Shown one piece after another: positions 44,378 to 53,648 of a stretch of 64,000 nt of DNA. How positions within the stretch are numbered: position 1 is the stretch's first letter; each line of letters begins with the position of its first letter. The notes beneath the pieces were generated by a model that made no database searches, was not told the DNA's origin, and saw only the letters and a list, made by a program, of their open reading frames with translations. The translations under genes and the position numbers were made by a program. The DNA is taken from contig CAWDDB010000013.1 in assembly GCA_963800975.1 (NCBI GenBank), forward strand, positions 496,001 to 560,000, in the 5' to 3' direction. This DNA comes from JALYGY01 sp963800975 (GTDB lineage Bacteria; Actinomycetota; Rubrobacteria; Rubrobacterales; Rubrobacteraceae).

Positions 44378-44835
44378 CGGCGCCCAGGAGCGGCGCCAGG
44401 CGCACCCTCGCGGAGCTTAGCGTGCCGAGCGAGCCGGGCAACGAGCGCCGGGCGATGGAGGAGGTCGCCGGGACGGTGCAGGGGCTCGGGCTGTCGGAGC
44501 GCACGATGGAGAGGCTCAAGACCGCCGTCGCCGAGGCGACGATGAACGCGATGGAGCACGGCAACCACTACAAGGCCGAGCTGCCGGTCATCATAGAGGT
44601 GGCCGCCTCGGACGCCCAGCTCTCGGTCAAGATCACCGACGAAGGGAGCGGTCCGCCGGCCTTCCAATCCGAGACGCCCGACCTCGAGGCCAAGCTGGAG
44701 GGCATGCAGACGCCGCGCGGCTGGGGGCTCTTCCTGATCAAGAGCATGGTAGACGACATGAACGTCACCGGAGACGACCACCACCACACGGTCGAGTTGA
44801 TACTACAACTCGACGAGACAGAAGGAGGTAAGTGA
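44374..44835 (+). CDS. rsbW: RsbW-type anti-sigma factor / Ser kinase (GHKL fold)
   Basis: 153 aa. ATP-binding N-box AVAEATMNAMEHGNH (~55), G1 box ITDEGSGPPAF (~90) and G2 RGWGLFLIKSMVDDM (~118). Binds either a sigma factor or a STAS partner and phosphorylates the latter. GTG 44374 is chosen for the GTGA overlap with rsbU. Its TGA overlaps the next ATG. No sigma-factor gene is in the window, so the target is elsewhere. Confidence 0.9.
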   Translation: MTAPRSGARRTLAELSVPSEPGNERRAMEEVAGTVQGLGLSERTMERLKTAVAEATMNAMEHGNHYKAELPVIIEVAASDAQLSVKITDEGSGPPAFQSETPDLEAKLEGMQTPRGWGLFLIKSMVDDMNVTGDDHHHTVELILQLDETEGGK

Positions 44836-45191
44836 TGGCCGTGCGGCACCTTGAGGTGGAGGTGCGCCGGGAGCCCGGCGGCGCCGTGCTCGACCTGCGG
44901 GGCGAGATCAACGGCTTCGCCGAAGAGGCCCTGGGCACCGCCTACGCGGAAGCGGAGAGCGAGAACCCCCAGACCATCGTACTGAACTTCGAGGAGGTCG
45001 AGTACATCAACTCGACCGGCATCGCGCTGATCGTCGGCCTGCTGGCCAGGGCGCGCGCCTCGAAGCGCCAGCTCATCGCCTACGGCCTCTCCGACCACTA
45101 CGTCGAGATCTTCAACATCACCCGCCTCTCGGACTTCGTGAGCGTCTACCCGGACGAGGAGAGCGCCCTGAGCGAGACCTCGCCGGCATGA
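44835..45191 (+). CDS. rsbV: RsbV-type anti-anti-sigma factor (STAS), copy 1
   Basis: 118 aa STAS domain. The phospho-acceptor loop reads EYINSTGIALIVGLL (~57), where Ser/Thr of N-S-T-G replaces the more usual D-S-S-G. ATG 44835 is fixed by AAGGAGG at 44822-44828. Expected partner of the RsbW above and substrate of the RsbU. ATGA context at its end (45188) may restart ribosomes, though copy 2 has its own ribosome site. Confidence 0.9.
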   Translation: MAVRHLEVEVRREPGGAVLDLRGEINGFAEEALGTAYAEAESENPQTIVLNFEEVEYINSTGIALIVGLLARARASKRQLIAYGLSDHYVEIFNITRLSDFVSVYPDEESALSETSPA

Positions 45192-45277
45192 GCGGCGGGG
45201 AGCTTCACGGCTCGCTGCACTCTCTGCGCGGCGAGTACGAAGGGGTCAGGTCCGTAAGCCGGGAAAGGAGAGAGACT

Positions 45278-45634
45278 ATGCCCCAGGCACAGGTCACCAT
45301 GGACGTGCGGAAAGCCAACGACGCCGTGAGCATCATCGACGTCAAGGGCGAGCTGACCGCGTTCGCCGAGGGCGTCTTGATGGACGCATACAACCAGGCC
45401 AGCGACGGGAACGTGCGCGTGATAGTCCTCAACTTCGAGGGCCTCGAGTACATGAACAGTAGCGGCATCGGGTTGCTGGTTACGCTGCTGATCCGGGTCA
45501 ACCGCGAGAAGCAGCGGCTGCTCACCTACGGCCTCTCCGAGCACTACCAGAACATCTTCCAGATCACGCGCCTCGACGACGCCATAGGCATCTACGACTC
45601 CGAGGAGGAGGCGGTCCGGGCCGGGGCGGCGTAA
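45278..45634 (+). CDS. RsbV-type anti-anti-sigma factor (STAS), copy 2
   Basis: 118 aa, exactly the length of copy 1, with EYMNSSGIGLLVTLLIR as phospho-acceptor loop and the shared LLTYGLSEHYQNIFQITRLD, close to LIAYGLSDHYVEIFNITRLS of copy 1. Start ATG 45278 has AAGGAG 7 nt upstream; the longer frame from 45188 adds 30 residues without homology. A second antagonist suggests two RsbW targets or two signals. Confidence 0.88.
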   Translation: MPQAQVTMDVRKANDAVSIIDVKGELTAFAEGVLMDAYNQASDGNVRVIVLNFEGLEYMNSSGIGLLVTLLIRVNREKQRLLTYGLSEHYQNIFQITRLDDAIGIYDSEEEAVRAGAA

Positions 45635-45685
45635 GGGCGGGGCATCGGGCTCCGTCAGTAACCCGAATCCTAGAAAAGAGCGACG

Positions 45686-46438
45686 ATGACCGAAGGGAAG
45701 CCGCATAACGGGGAGCAGAGAGCACAAATTACTCGCCCCGAGCCTCGCGACGCCGCCCACTGGGCGCGTTACGTCGAGACGCTGCAGGGGACCACGGGCC
45801 CCAACGTAGACGGCCGCAGGCCCGTCGGACCCTTGCAGGGCTTCGGCAAGATGTGGCAGAAGACCTACAGGATCCGCCTGACCGGCGCCGACGCGCCGCC
45901 CGCCGAGGTCGTCGGGGCGTGGCGCGAGCGGTTCCCGGAGTTCTCCGGGTTCGGGGAGAAGGGCTTCCGCGTCCCTACGGGCGGGCTCGTGCCAGGCGCG
46001 GTCGCGTTGCTCGGGGACATGAGCGGCGTCATGGTCCTGTACTCGGACGACGAGTCCTTTACCTACATGACGCCGGAGGGACACCCTTTTTCGGGTTGGA
46101 TCACCTTCAGCGCCCACCGAGAGGAAGGCGACGGCACGACGGTGGCCCAGGCCCACCTCCTCATCCGCGCGAACGACCCGCTATACGAGCTCATGATGCC
46201 CCTCGGGTTGCACAGGGTGGAGGACAGAACCTGGCAGCGCACACTCAGGAACCTTGCCGCGTACTTTGGCGCGCGCGGCGAGGTCGAGACCCGCATCGTC
46301 TGCGTCGATCCCCAGCGCCAGTGGGCCAACTATAAGAACGTTCGTCACAACGCCCTCATTCTCACGGCGCTGCACGCGATCACGGCCCCGCTTCGTCGCT
46401 TGAAACGGGACACGAAGAGAGACCCAAACCCCTCGTAA
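45686..46438 (+). CDS. SRPBCC/DUF1990-like protein, copy 1
   Basis: 250 aa, cytoplasmic, no signal or TM. Paralogous to the next gene: both have PRDAxxWAxxVExL, GPLQGFGKMWQKTYRIRL, a WRERFPEF motif, YSDDESFTYMTPEGHPFSGW and IRANDPLYELMM. The TPEGHPxSGWxTFS segment recalls DUF1990/START-like ligand-binding proteins, but the assignment is tentative. Biochemical role unknown. Sits between the Rsb genes and the desaturase. Confidence 0.6.
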   Translation: MTEGKPHNGEQRAQITRPEPRDAAHWARYVETLQGTTGPNVDGRRPVGPLQGFGKMWQKTYRIRLTGADAPPAEVVGAWRERFPEFSGFGEKGFRVPTGGLVPGAVALLGDMSGVMVLYSDDESFTYMTPEGHPFSGWITFSAHREEGDGTTVAQAHLLIRANDPLYELMMPLGLHRVEDRTWQRTLRNLAAYFGARGEVETRIVCVDPQRQWANYKNVRHNALILTALHAITAPLRRLKRDTKRDPNPS

Positions 46439-46449
46439 GGGAGGCATCC

Positions 46450-47217
46450 ATGACCGACCAGACCCCTCAAAGCGAAGAGCAAAACGAAGAGCGCCAGCCC
46501 GGTCGCGAGCCCCGCGACGCGGCTTACTGGGCGAAGAGGGTGGAGAGGCTGGAGGTCACGGCGGTGCCCGACGGCGCGGCCAACGTCAACGTGGGAGGAC
46601 GGCGCGAGGTCGGGGCGCTGCAGGGCTTCGGCCAGCTCTGGCAGAAGACGTACCGGGTACGCCTATCAGGCGTCGAGGTAACGCCAGAGGAGGCAGTTAA
46701 GGTCTGGAAGGAGCGCTTCCCCGAGTTCCAGCCCCCGAACAGCCGGTTCTATCCTTCGATGGCCGGCGTCGCCCCCGGGGAGGTGCTCTTCATCAGCGCC
46801 TCGGTCGGAGGTATGCCCGTGCACACGGGGGTGCGCGTGATCTACGCAGACGATGAGTCCTTTACCGTCATGACCCCAGAGGGACATCCCGAGTCTGGCT
46901 GGAACACCTTCTCGGCGCACGCGGACGACGACGGCACGACGATCGCGCAGATACAGTCCCTGGCGCGCGCCAACGATCCCGTCTACGAGATCGGGTTCCG
47001 CATCATGGGCGCGACGGAGCAGGAGCGGATCTGGACCCACGTCCTGAAGTCCCTCTCAGCCCACTTCGGCGTGAACGAGCCGGTGACCTTGGAGAAGGTC
47101 TGCGTTGACCCGAAGGTACAGTGGTCTGAGATGAAGAACCTCTGGCACAACGCGGGCGCCCGGTCCATGCTCTACACGATGACCGCCCCGCTGCGTTGGG
47201 GCCGTCGCCAGAGTTGA
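46450..47217 (+). CDS. SRPBCC/DUF1990-like protein, copy 2
   Basis: 255 aa, tandem duplicate of the preceding gene 11 nt downstream. GALQGFGQLWQKTYRVRLSG, VWKERFPEFQPP, YADDESFTVMTPEGHPESGW and LARANDPVYEIGFRI align with copy 1 along the whole length; both end TAPLR. If a lipid or isoprenoid ligand is bound, the neighbouring phytoene-desaturase-like gene would be a natural partner (inference only). GGGAGGC precedes the ATG. Confidence 0.6.
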   Translation: MTDQTPQSEEQNEERQPGREPRDAAYWAKRVERLEVTAVPDGAANVNVGGRREVGALQGFGQLWQKTYRVRLSGVEVTPEEAVKVWKERFPEFQPPNSRFYPSMAGVAPGEVLFISASVGGMPVHTGVRVIYADDESFTVMTPEGHPESGWNTFSAHADDDGTTIAQIQSLARANDPVYEIGFRIMGATEQERIWTHVLKSLSAHFGVNEPVTLEKVCVDPKVQWSEMKNLWHNAGARSMLYTMTAPLRWGRRQS

Positions 47218-47283
47218 GCGGCGAACGTCGTGAAGGGACGAGCGTGAGCACCGCATCACCTGCCCCAGGGAGAGACCAGGTGC

Positions 47284-48711
47284 GTGGCTGATCGCGGCAC
47301 ATACGACGCGGTGGTTGTGGGCGCCGGGCCCAACGGCCTAGCTGCCGCCGTGGAGCTGGCCAGGGGCGGTCGCTCCGTGGCCGTACTGGAGGCGGAGGAG
47401 ACCGTCGGTGGGGGCACCCGCTCGGCCGAGATCACCCTGCCTGGCTTCGTCCACGACCTCGGCTCGGCCATCCATCCCCTGGGCTACGCCTCGCCTTTCT
47501 TCCGTCAGCTGCCGCTGGAAGAGCACGGCCTCGAGTGGATCCATCCGCCCGCCCCGCTAGCCCACCCGTTCGACGACGGCACGGCCGCCGTGCTGGAGCG
47601 CTCGGTCGAGCAGACCGCAGCCGGACTTGGCCCCGACGCGCTGGCGTATACAAGGCTCATGCAGAACGTAGCCAGAGACGCTCCCAGGCTGGCGTCCTAC
47701 TTCGTCGCCTCGCCGCGCCTCATCCGCCACCCCTTGGCGCTCTCCGGTACGGCGCTGCGGGCGCTGAGGCCGGCCCGCTCGCTGGCCGAGGGCGTGTTCG
47801 ATGGGCAGAGGGCGCGAGGCCTCTTCGCGGGGAACGCGGCCCACTCGTTTCTGCCGCTGGAGAAGTCCCCGAGCGCCCTCTTCGGGCTCGTCCTCGGCAC
47901 GCTTGGGCACTCGTTCGGCTGGCCGTTTCCCAGAGGCGGGTCGCAGAAGATAGCCGACGCGTTGACCTCGTACCTGGTCTCCCTCGGCGGCGAGGTCTAC
48001 ACAGGCGTCAAGGTGGGATCGGTCGAAGACGTGCCGCGCACGCGCTCGGTACTGTTCGACGTCACGCCCCGGCAGTTACTCGACATCGCGGGCGAGCATT
48101 TTACCGAGGGCTACAAGCGCGCCCTCAAGAAGTACCGCTACGGGCCGGGCGCCTTCAAGGTGGACTTCGCCCTCGACGGGCCAGTCCCCTGGAAGGCGGA
48201 GGAATGCCTGCGGGCAGGCACGGTCCACCTCGGCGGAACCCTGCAGGAGATCGCGGCCGGCGAGGCCGCGGTGTGGCGCGGCGAGCATCCCGAGAGGCCG
48301 TTTATCCTGCTCGCCCAGCAGAGCCTCTTCGACGGGACGCGGGCGCCCGACGGGAAGCACACCGCGTGGGCATATTGCCACGTGCCCAACGGCTCCGATT
48401 TCGACATGACGGAGAGGATAGAAGGCCAGATCGAACGCTTCGCCCCCGGCTTCCGAGACCGCGTCCTCGCCAAGACCTCATCGAGCCCGGCCGACCTCGA
48501 ACGGCAGAACGCCAACCTGGTGGGCGGCGACATAAACGGCGGCGTCCCCGAGCTGCGGCAGCTCTTCACCCGCCCGGTGCTAAGGGTCAACCCGTACGCG
48601 ACGCCCGCGAAGGGCCTCTTTGTCTGCTCGTCCTCGACGCCGCCGGGTGGGGGCGTGCACGGCATGTGTGGCTACTTCGCGGCCCGAGTCGCCCTGCGCT
48701 ACCTGCGTTGA
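47284..48711 (+). CDS. Phytoene-desaturase-like FAD oxidoreductase
   Basis: 475 aa. FAD-binding DAVVVGAGPNGLAAAVELAR at the N-terminus, then VLEAEETVGGGTRSAEITLP and HDLGSAIHPLGYASPFF, and a closing GLFVCSSSTPPGGGVHGMCG. These belong to the CrtI/carotenoid-isomerase-like group. Whether it handles carotenoids is not certain; no other carotenoid gene is near. GTG start with AGGGAGAG upstream. Its stop is 11 nt before the start proposed for paralog 8. Confidence 0.85.
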   Translation: MADRGTYDAVVVGAGPNGLAAAVELARGGRSVAVLEAEETVGGGTRSAEITLPGFVHDLGSAIHPLGYASPFFRQLPLEEHGLEWIHPPAPLAHPFDDGTAAVLERSVEQTAAGLGPDALAYTRLMQNVARDAPRLASYFVASPRLIRHPLALSGTALRALRPARSLAEGVFDGQRARGLFAGNAAHSFLPLEKSPSALFGLVLGTLGHSFGWPFPRGGSQKIADALTSYLVSLGGEVYTGVKVGSVEDVPRTRSVLFDVTPRQLLDIAGEHFTEGYKRALKKYRYGPGAFKVDFALDGPVPWKAEECLRAGTVHLGGTLQEIAAGEAAVWRGEHPERPFILLAQQSLFDGTRAPDGKHTAWAYCHVPNGSDFDMTERIEGQIERFAPGFRDRVLAKTSSSPADLERQNANLVGGDINGGVPELRQLFTRPVLRVNPYATPAKGLFVCSSSTPPGGGVHGMCGYFAARVALRYLR

Positions 48712-48722
48712 CGGAGCAGAAG

Positions 48723-49986
48723 GTGTCCCCGACGGAGAGCGCAGCCGCCGGGGGTTCCCAGGCCCCGCCGCGGGTCGGGCGGGTGGGCGCGCTTCTTCGC
48801 GCGGGCGGTGGCGTTGCTCGTCGTCTTGGTCTTCGTCGGGGGCATGGCCGCGATCTTCTGGCTCGAGCGGCGCTTCGCCTTGCCGGGCGAGAACATCGCG
48901 GAAGACTTCTTTGTCTCTGCGGGGTTCGGTATGTTCACGGTCGTGGGCGCCCTGCTGGTTGCGAAGCGTCCCGGGAACCTGATCGGCTGGATCTTGAGCA
49001 CGGCCTCGCTCTTGATGGGGAACGCGGCGCTCGAAACCTACGCCGCCTACGTCATGACCACCCGCGGCAGGCCCGACTGGCTCGCCGTCGTCGGCGTCTG
49101 GGTCAACTCCTGGTACTGGTATACGTTCATCGCGCTTGCCTTCATATACCTGCCCCTCTACTTCCCCGACGGACGCTTGCCCTCTCGCCGCTGGCTCCCG
49201 GTCGCCGTGATACCGGGCATCGGGGTTCTGGTCGTTGTCGTTCTCGGGATGCTCGCCGACACCCTGAGGGGACAGGACGTCCCCTACAGGATCGAAAATC
49301 CCATCGGAATCGAAGGACTCCCGCCCGTCGAAGAACTGCCCTTTTTCGGTGTGCTGAGCGTCCCCCTCGTCATCGGTTGTTTCGGGGCGGTCGCGGCCGT
49401 GGTGGTGCGCTTCCGACGTTCCAGCGGTGTCGAACGCCAGCAGATGAAGTGGTTCCTGTTTGCCGCCGCGCCCATCCTAGCCTTCCCTATCACGGATTTC
49501 CTGCCGGGGATCGTCGGCGAATTGGCATTCGGATGGATGCTCATCGGCTTGCCAACGGCGATCGGGATCGCGGTGCTGCGCTACCGCCTGTACGACATAG
49601 ACGTCCTCATAAACCGTACCCTGGTCTACGGCGCCCTCACGGCGTCGCTCGCGCTTGTGTACTTCGGGAGCGTGGCGGCCTTACAGTACGCGTTCCGGGC
49701 GCTGACCGGGGGCGATTCGCAGCTGGTGATCGTGATCTCCACGTTGGCCATAGCGGCGCTCTTCGGTCCGCTACGCAGCCGCGTGCAGGCGTTCGTGGAC
49801 CGGCGTTTCTACCGCCAGAAGTACGATGCGGCGAAGACGCTGCAATCATTTGGCGCCAGGCTGCGGGACGAGACGGACCTTGACGTGCTCGGTGACGATC
49901 TGGAAGCTGTAGTCCGAGAGACGATGCAGCCCGAGTACGCCACGTTGTGGCTGAGAGAACCAGGAAGGATAGCCGATGGCCGGTAA
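48723..49986 (+). CDS. Array paralog 8, N-terminus disturbed by a probable frameshift
   Basis: The clean frame starts at GTG 48808 (392 aa, MALLVVLVFVGGMAAIFWLE as TM1). Another GTG at 48723, with GGAGCAGAAG upstream and 11 nt after the desaturase stop, opens a different frame reading MSPTESAAAGGSQAPPRVG. The two join naturally if one base is lost or gained in the G-rich run about 48771-48790. Downstream it is a normal copy: LYFPDGRLPSRRW, RSSGVERQQMKWF, RLYDIDVLINRTLVYG, VDRRFYRQKYDAAKTLQSF and TMQPEYATLWLR. Confidence 0.75.
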
Positions 49987-51175
49987 GGGCGACGGCGCTC
50001 GGCCAGCGCCCGGGCACAGAAGGTTCGGCCCGGTGGCGGGGGTCGTCCTACTCTCGTTGACCATCGCGCTGGCCGTCGCCAGTGCCGTGCTCCTCTTCGT
50101 AGGTGGCGGCTTCGGCCGGATCGTGTGGGGTTTGCCGGGCGTGCAGAGCTTGTGGGCGCTGGGATTCCTGGCGGCCGGCTACCCGATCACCTGCTACCAC
50201 ACCGCCAACCCAGTCGGCTGGTGCTTGATGGCGGCGAGCGCCGCCGCGAGCGTGAACGGCCTCGGCTTGAGCCTTGGGATGGGCACGGCCGCTGCCGATC
50301 TTGGCGGTCTGGTGTCGTGGTTGGCTAGCGCCTGGGTGATTTCGGTAGGCGCGTTGTGCAGCGCCGTGGTCCTCTTCCCCTCGGGCGCGCCACCTTCGCG
50401 GGGGTGGTGGGCGCAGCTGGTGGTACTTTGGGGCTCTGGTGTCCTTGTGTTCTGCCAGAACCTGTTCACGGGTGCCGGCCCGCTGGGCTCGGTCGCCGTG
50501 CCGGTGGACAGCGTCTTTCAGCTCTCCCTTGTCGTCGGGTTTCTCTCGCTCCTGGTGCGCTGGCGGCGCTCCGGACCGGTGGAGAGGTTGCAACTCAAGT
50601 GGGTGGCGTATGGCGTCGTTCTGGTCGCGACAACGGCGCTGGTCGTGGAGCTGGTCATCAGCAACCTCGCCCCCGATCTGTACCTCCTGGGTACGGTCGC
50701 GCTCAGCGTCGTCATCCTCGCCGTTCCGGCGACGATAGGAGTGGCGATCCTGCGCTACAGGCTCTACGACATAGACGTGGTCATAAACCGCACCCTCGTA
50801 TACGCATCCCTGACCGCGACGCTCGTCGTGGTCTACTTCGGGAGCGTGGTGAGCCTCCAACAGCTGCTCTCACCCGTGGTGGGTGAGGACAACGAGCTTG
50901 CCGTCGTCGCTTCGACGATCCTGATCGCGGCGCTCTTCGGGCCACTGCGGAGAAGGGTGCAGGGCTTCATCGACCGCCGCTTCTACCGCAACAAGTACGA
51001 CGCGAGGAAAACCCTCGAAGCCTTCTCCGTGAAGCTGCGTGGGGCTTCGGACCTGGACGGGTTGAACGGCGAATTGCTCGCGGTAGTGCGGGAGACGGTG
51101 CAACCGGCTTACGCTTCGTTGTGGCTGCGCGCCACGCGCGAGCGAGGGGCGGGGGAGAGGGAGGCGGGAAGGTGA
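49976..51175 (+). CDS. Array paralog 9, most divergent copy
   Basis: 399 aa. Lacks the F-P-D-G-R block (LFPSGAPPSRGWW instead), has TCYHTANPVGWCLMAAS at the hinge, SPVVGEDNELAVVASTILIA in the place of LTG..SQL, and VKLRGASDLDGL where others have LRDE-DLD. RLYDIDVVINRTLVYA, FIDRRFYRNKYDARKTLEAF and TVQPAYASLWLR are kept. Starts 11 nt inside paralog 8. Confidence 0.83.
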   Translation: MAGKGDGARPAPGHRRFGPVAGVVLLSLTIALAVASAVLLFVGGGFGRIVWGLPGVQSLWALGFLAAGYPITCYHTANPVGWCLMAASAAASVNGLGLSLGMGTAAADLGGLVSWLASAWVISVGALCSAVVLFPSGAPPSRGWWAQLVVLWGSGVLVFCQNLFTGAGPLGSVAVPVDSVFQLSLVVGFLSLLVRWRRSGPVERLQLKWVAYGVVLVATTALVVELVISNLAPDLYLLGTVALSVVILAVPATIGVAILRYRLYDIDVVINRTLVYASLTATLVVVYFGSVVSLQQLLSPVVGEDNELAVVASTILIAALFGPLRRRVQGFIDRRFYRNKYDARKTLEAFSVKLRGASDLDGLNGELLAVVRETVQPAYASLWLRATRERGAGEREAGR

Positions 51176-52464
51176 CCTCCAGCCCGGTCGTCCCGTCCGC
51201 CGACTTGCGTGGTCGCCGGCTTCTGATCATGCGCATAGCGTGGCTGGCCGCGTCCTTGCTCGCGGTGGGTCTCTTCGTCGCCGGCATTTTCTCGTACTGG
51301 ACGGATCTTCTGGCGGTGTGTACCCGTTCAGCTGAGATCTGCTCGGACAGGGGGCTCCTCACGCCCCAGAACGTGCGGGAGCTGGAGGAGTTGGGCCTGT
51401 CGGCCGGCTTCCGCGCCGCGTTCCAGGTCGTGATCACAACGCTCCTGGCGGCGGTGTGGCTCGGGGTGGGCGCGGTGATCTTCTGGCGCCGTTTGGACGA
51501 CCGGATGGCGCTGCTCGTCTCCCTGATGCTCGTGACCTTCGGCACGGCGGGCCTGAGCACCGCCCCGTCCGACGCGCTGGCGGAGGCGCATCCGGCCTTC
51601 TGGTTCCCGGTCGTGAGCGTGCAGTTTCTCGGCCAGGCCTGCCTGGTGCTCTTCTTCTGCCTCTTCCCCAGCGGGCGGTTCGTGCCGCGTTGGATCCGCT
51701 GGTTGGCCCTGGCGTTCCTCGCGTCGCTGGCGCCGTCTTACTTCTTCCCCAGCTCGTCCCTCAACCCGCTCAACTACTCCGAGACGCTCTTTAGCGTGGT
51801 GTTCCTGGCTTTCCTCACTATCCTCGTAGCCGCGCAGATATACCGCTACTGGCGGGTCTCCGGAGCGACGGAGCGCCGGCAGATCAAGTGGGTCGTCTTC
51901 GGCACGGCCGCGGGCATGGCCGGCTTCGTATTGTCCCTCCTGCCTTACTTTTTCGTGCCGCGGCTGCTAACACACATCTCGTATCTGTACTTCGTCCTGG
52001 ACGCTGGCCTCGCCGTCTCGCTGACCCTGATACCGCTCTCCATAGGCGTCGCGATGCTGCGCTCGCGTCTGTTCGACATAGACGTCGTCATAAACCGTAC
52101 CCTCGTTTACGGCTCACTCACGGCCACGCTCGTGCTCGTCTACCTCGGGAGCGTGGTCTCCCTGCAGTACGCCTTCCGCGCGCTGACCGGGCAGGAGACG
52201 CAACTCGCCGTCGTCGCCTCCACGCTCATCATCGCCGCCCTGTTCGGGCCCCTGAGGCGGCGGGTCCAGGCGCTCGTGGACCGGCGTTTCTACCGCCAGA
52301 AGTACGACGCGGCCAGGACGCTCGAGGCATTCTCTGTCAGGCTACGGGACGAGATGGATCTGACCGATTTGAGCGAGAACCTGGTGGGTGTGGTGCGGGA
52401 GACGATGCGGCCAGAGCACGCGGCGCTTTGGCTGAGGGGCTCCGGGAAGGGGGCGCGGCCTTGA
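51172..52464 (+). CDS. Array paralog 10 (plus-strand order), long-loop two-cysteine subtype
   Basis: 430 aa. Like the copy at 35420 it has the extra segment after TM1, AVCTRSAEICSDRGLLTPQN and LEELGLS, then FWRRLDDRMALLVSLMLVTF. FPSGRFVPRW, RLFDIDVVINRTLVYG, VDRRFYRQKYDAARTLEAF and TMRPEHAALWLR follow. GTG start in a GTGA overlap with the previous stop; in-frame sequence upstream is not homologous. (Referred to elsewhere here as the 51172 copy.). Confidence 0.85.
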   Translation: MTSSPVVPSADLRGRRLLIMRIAWLAASLLAVGLFVAGIFSYWTDLLAVCTRSAEICSDRGLLTPQNVRELEELGLSAGFRAAFQVVITTLLAAVWLGVGAVIFWRRLDDRMALLVSLMLVTFGTAGLSTAPSDALAEAHPAFWFPVVSVQFLGQACLVLFFCLFPSGRFVPRWIRWLALAFLASLAPSYFFPSSSLNPLNYSETLFSVVFLAFLTILVAAQIYRYWRVSGATERRQIKWVVFGTAAGMAGFVLSLLPYFFVPRLLTHISYLYFVLDAGLAVSLTLIPLSIGVAMLRSRLFDIDVVINRTLVYGSLTATLVLVYLGSVVSLQYAFRALTGQETQLAVVASTLIIAALFGPLRRRVQALVDRRFYRQKYDAARTLEAFSVRLRDEMDLTDLSENLVGVVRETMRPEHAALWLRGSGKGARP

Positions 52465-53648
52465 AGGCCCGGACGGCCTCCAGGCTCGCGTGGGGGATGT
52501 GCGCGCTGGCGCTGGCGCTGCTCGCGGCCACCCTCGTGCTGGCGATACTCGCGCGAGCGTTGTTTGCGGGGTTGGGGCTGCCCCTGATCTGGATCGCCAG
52601 CGCTGTGGTTGGCGCGCTGATCGCCTCCCGCCATCCCGGTAACCTGGTCGGTTGGCTATTCCTCGGCGGGGCCCTGGGCGCCGCGATCAAGGGGTTCGGC
52701 GACCTGTACGCGGTCTACGCGATCCAGACCGAGCCTGGCTCGCTTCCCCTGGCGGAGACCGTGCTGGGCCTGGCGAGCCTCTTCGCGGGCGTCGGGCCGG
52801 TCCTGAACTTCGTGCTGTTGCCGCTCTACTTTCCCAACGGCAGGCCGGTCTCGCCGCGTTGGAACCTGGTCGCCTGGATCGCCCTGTTGCTGCTGCCCGT
52901 TCTGACCCTCCTGAGCACGTTCACACCGGCCGAGGCCGTCTACGGCACGGGCATCCCGAACCCGCTGGCCCTGGAGGCGTTGCGCCCGGTCGAAAACGTA
53001 CTCGGGCCTTTCCTGCTCGCGTCGTACCTTGGCCTGATCTTCGCCGCCGCGGCGAGCCTGTTGGTGCGTTTCCGCCGCTCGTCCGGCGTGGAGCGCCAGC
53101 AGCTCAAGTGGTTCACCTACGCGGCGGCGTTCATCCCGGTGTGGTTCCTGCTGAACGCCCCGATCGAGCGCGCCTTCCCGACCCTGTTCGCCGTGCTCGA
53201 CTCCGTGGTCATAGCCGGCGTCCCGGTCGCAGCCGGCATCGCGATCCTGCGCTACAGGCTCTACGACATAGACCGGATCATCAACCGCACCCTAGTCTAC
53301 GCCTCCCTTACGGCCATGCTGGTCGCGCTTTACCTCGGAGGCGTCGTCGTATTGCAGTACGTGCTGCGCGCGCTCACCGGGGGGGAGTCGCAGCTGGCTG
53401 TGGTGGCCTCTACCCTTGCGATAGCGGCGCTATTCAACCCGCTCAGGCGCAACGTGCAGGCCCTGGTCGACCGCCGCTTCTACCGCGGGAAGTACGACGC
53501 GGAGCTGGTCCTGGCCGGATTCTCCGCCACCCTGCGCGACGAGACGGACCTGGACAAGCTCGACGAAGATCTGATCGGGGTCGTACAGAGGACGGTGCAG
53601 CCCGCGCACGTCTCCCTGTGGCTGCGGAGGGAGACCGGCGGCAGGTGA
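52461..53648 (+). CDS. Array paralog 11
   Basis: 395 aa, TTG start in a TTGA overlap with the previous stop. SRHPGNLVGWLFLGGA, LYFPNGRPVSPRW (Asn for Asp), RSSGVERQQLKWF and RLYDIDRIINRTLVYA. The tail deviates to KYDAELVLAGFSATLRDETD and TVQPAHVSLWLRRETGGR. Confidence 0.85.
   Translation: MKARTASRLAWGMCALALALLAATLVLAILARALFAGLGLPLIWIASAVVGALIASRHPGNLVGWLFLGGALGAAIKGFGDLYAVYAIQTEPGSLPLAETVLGLASLFAGVGPVLNFVLLPLYFPNGRPVSPRWNLVAWIALLLLPVLTLLSTFTPAEAVYGTGIPNPLALEALRPVENVLGPFLLASYLGLIFAAAASLLVRFRRSSGVERQQLKWFTYAAAFIPVWFLLNAPIERAFPTLFAVLDSVVIAGVPVAAGIAILRYRLYDIDRIINRTLVYASLTAMLVALYLGGVVVLQYVLRALTGGESQLAVVASTLAIAALFNPLRRNVQALVDRRFYRGKYDAELVLAGFSATLRDETDLDKLDEDLIGVVQRTVQPAHVSLWLRRETGGR

Noticed and set aside
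47535..49883. 782-codon frame running through the desaturase and paralog 8
   Set aside because: Off-frame Arg/Pro/Gly-rich translation of two real genes. Only its short stretch from 48723 may be genuine N-terminus.
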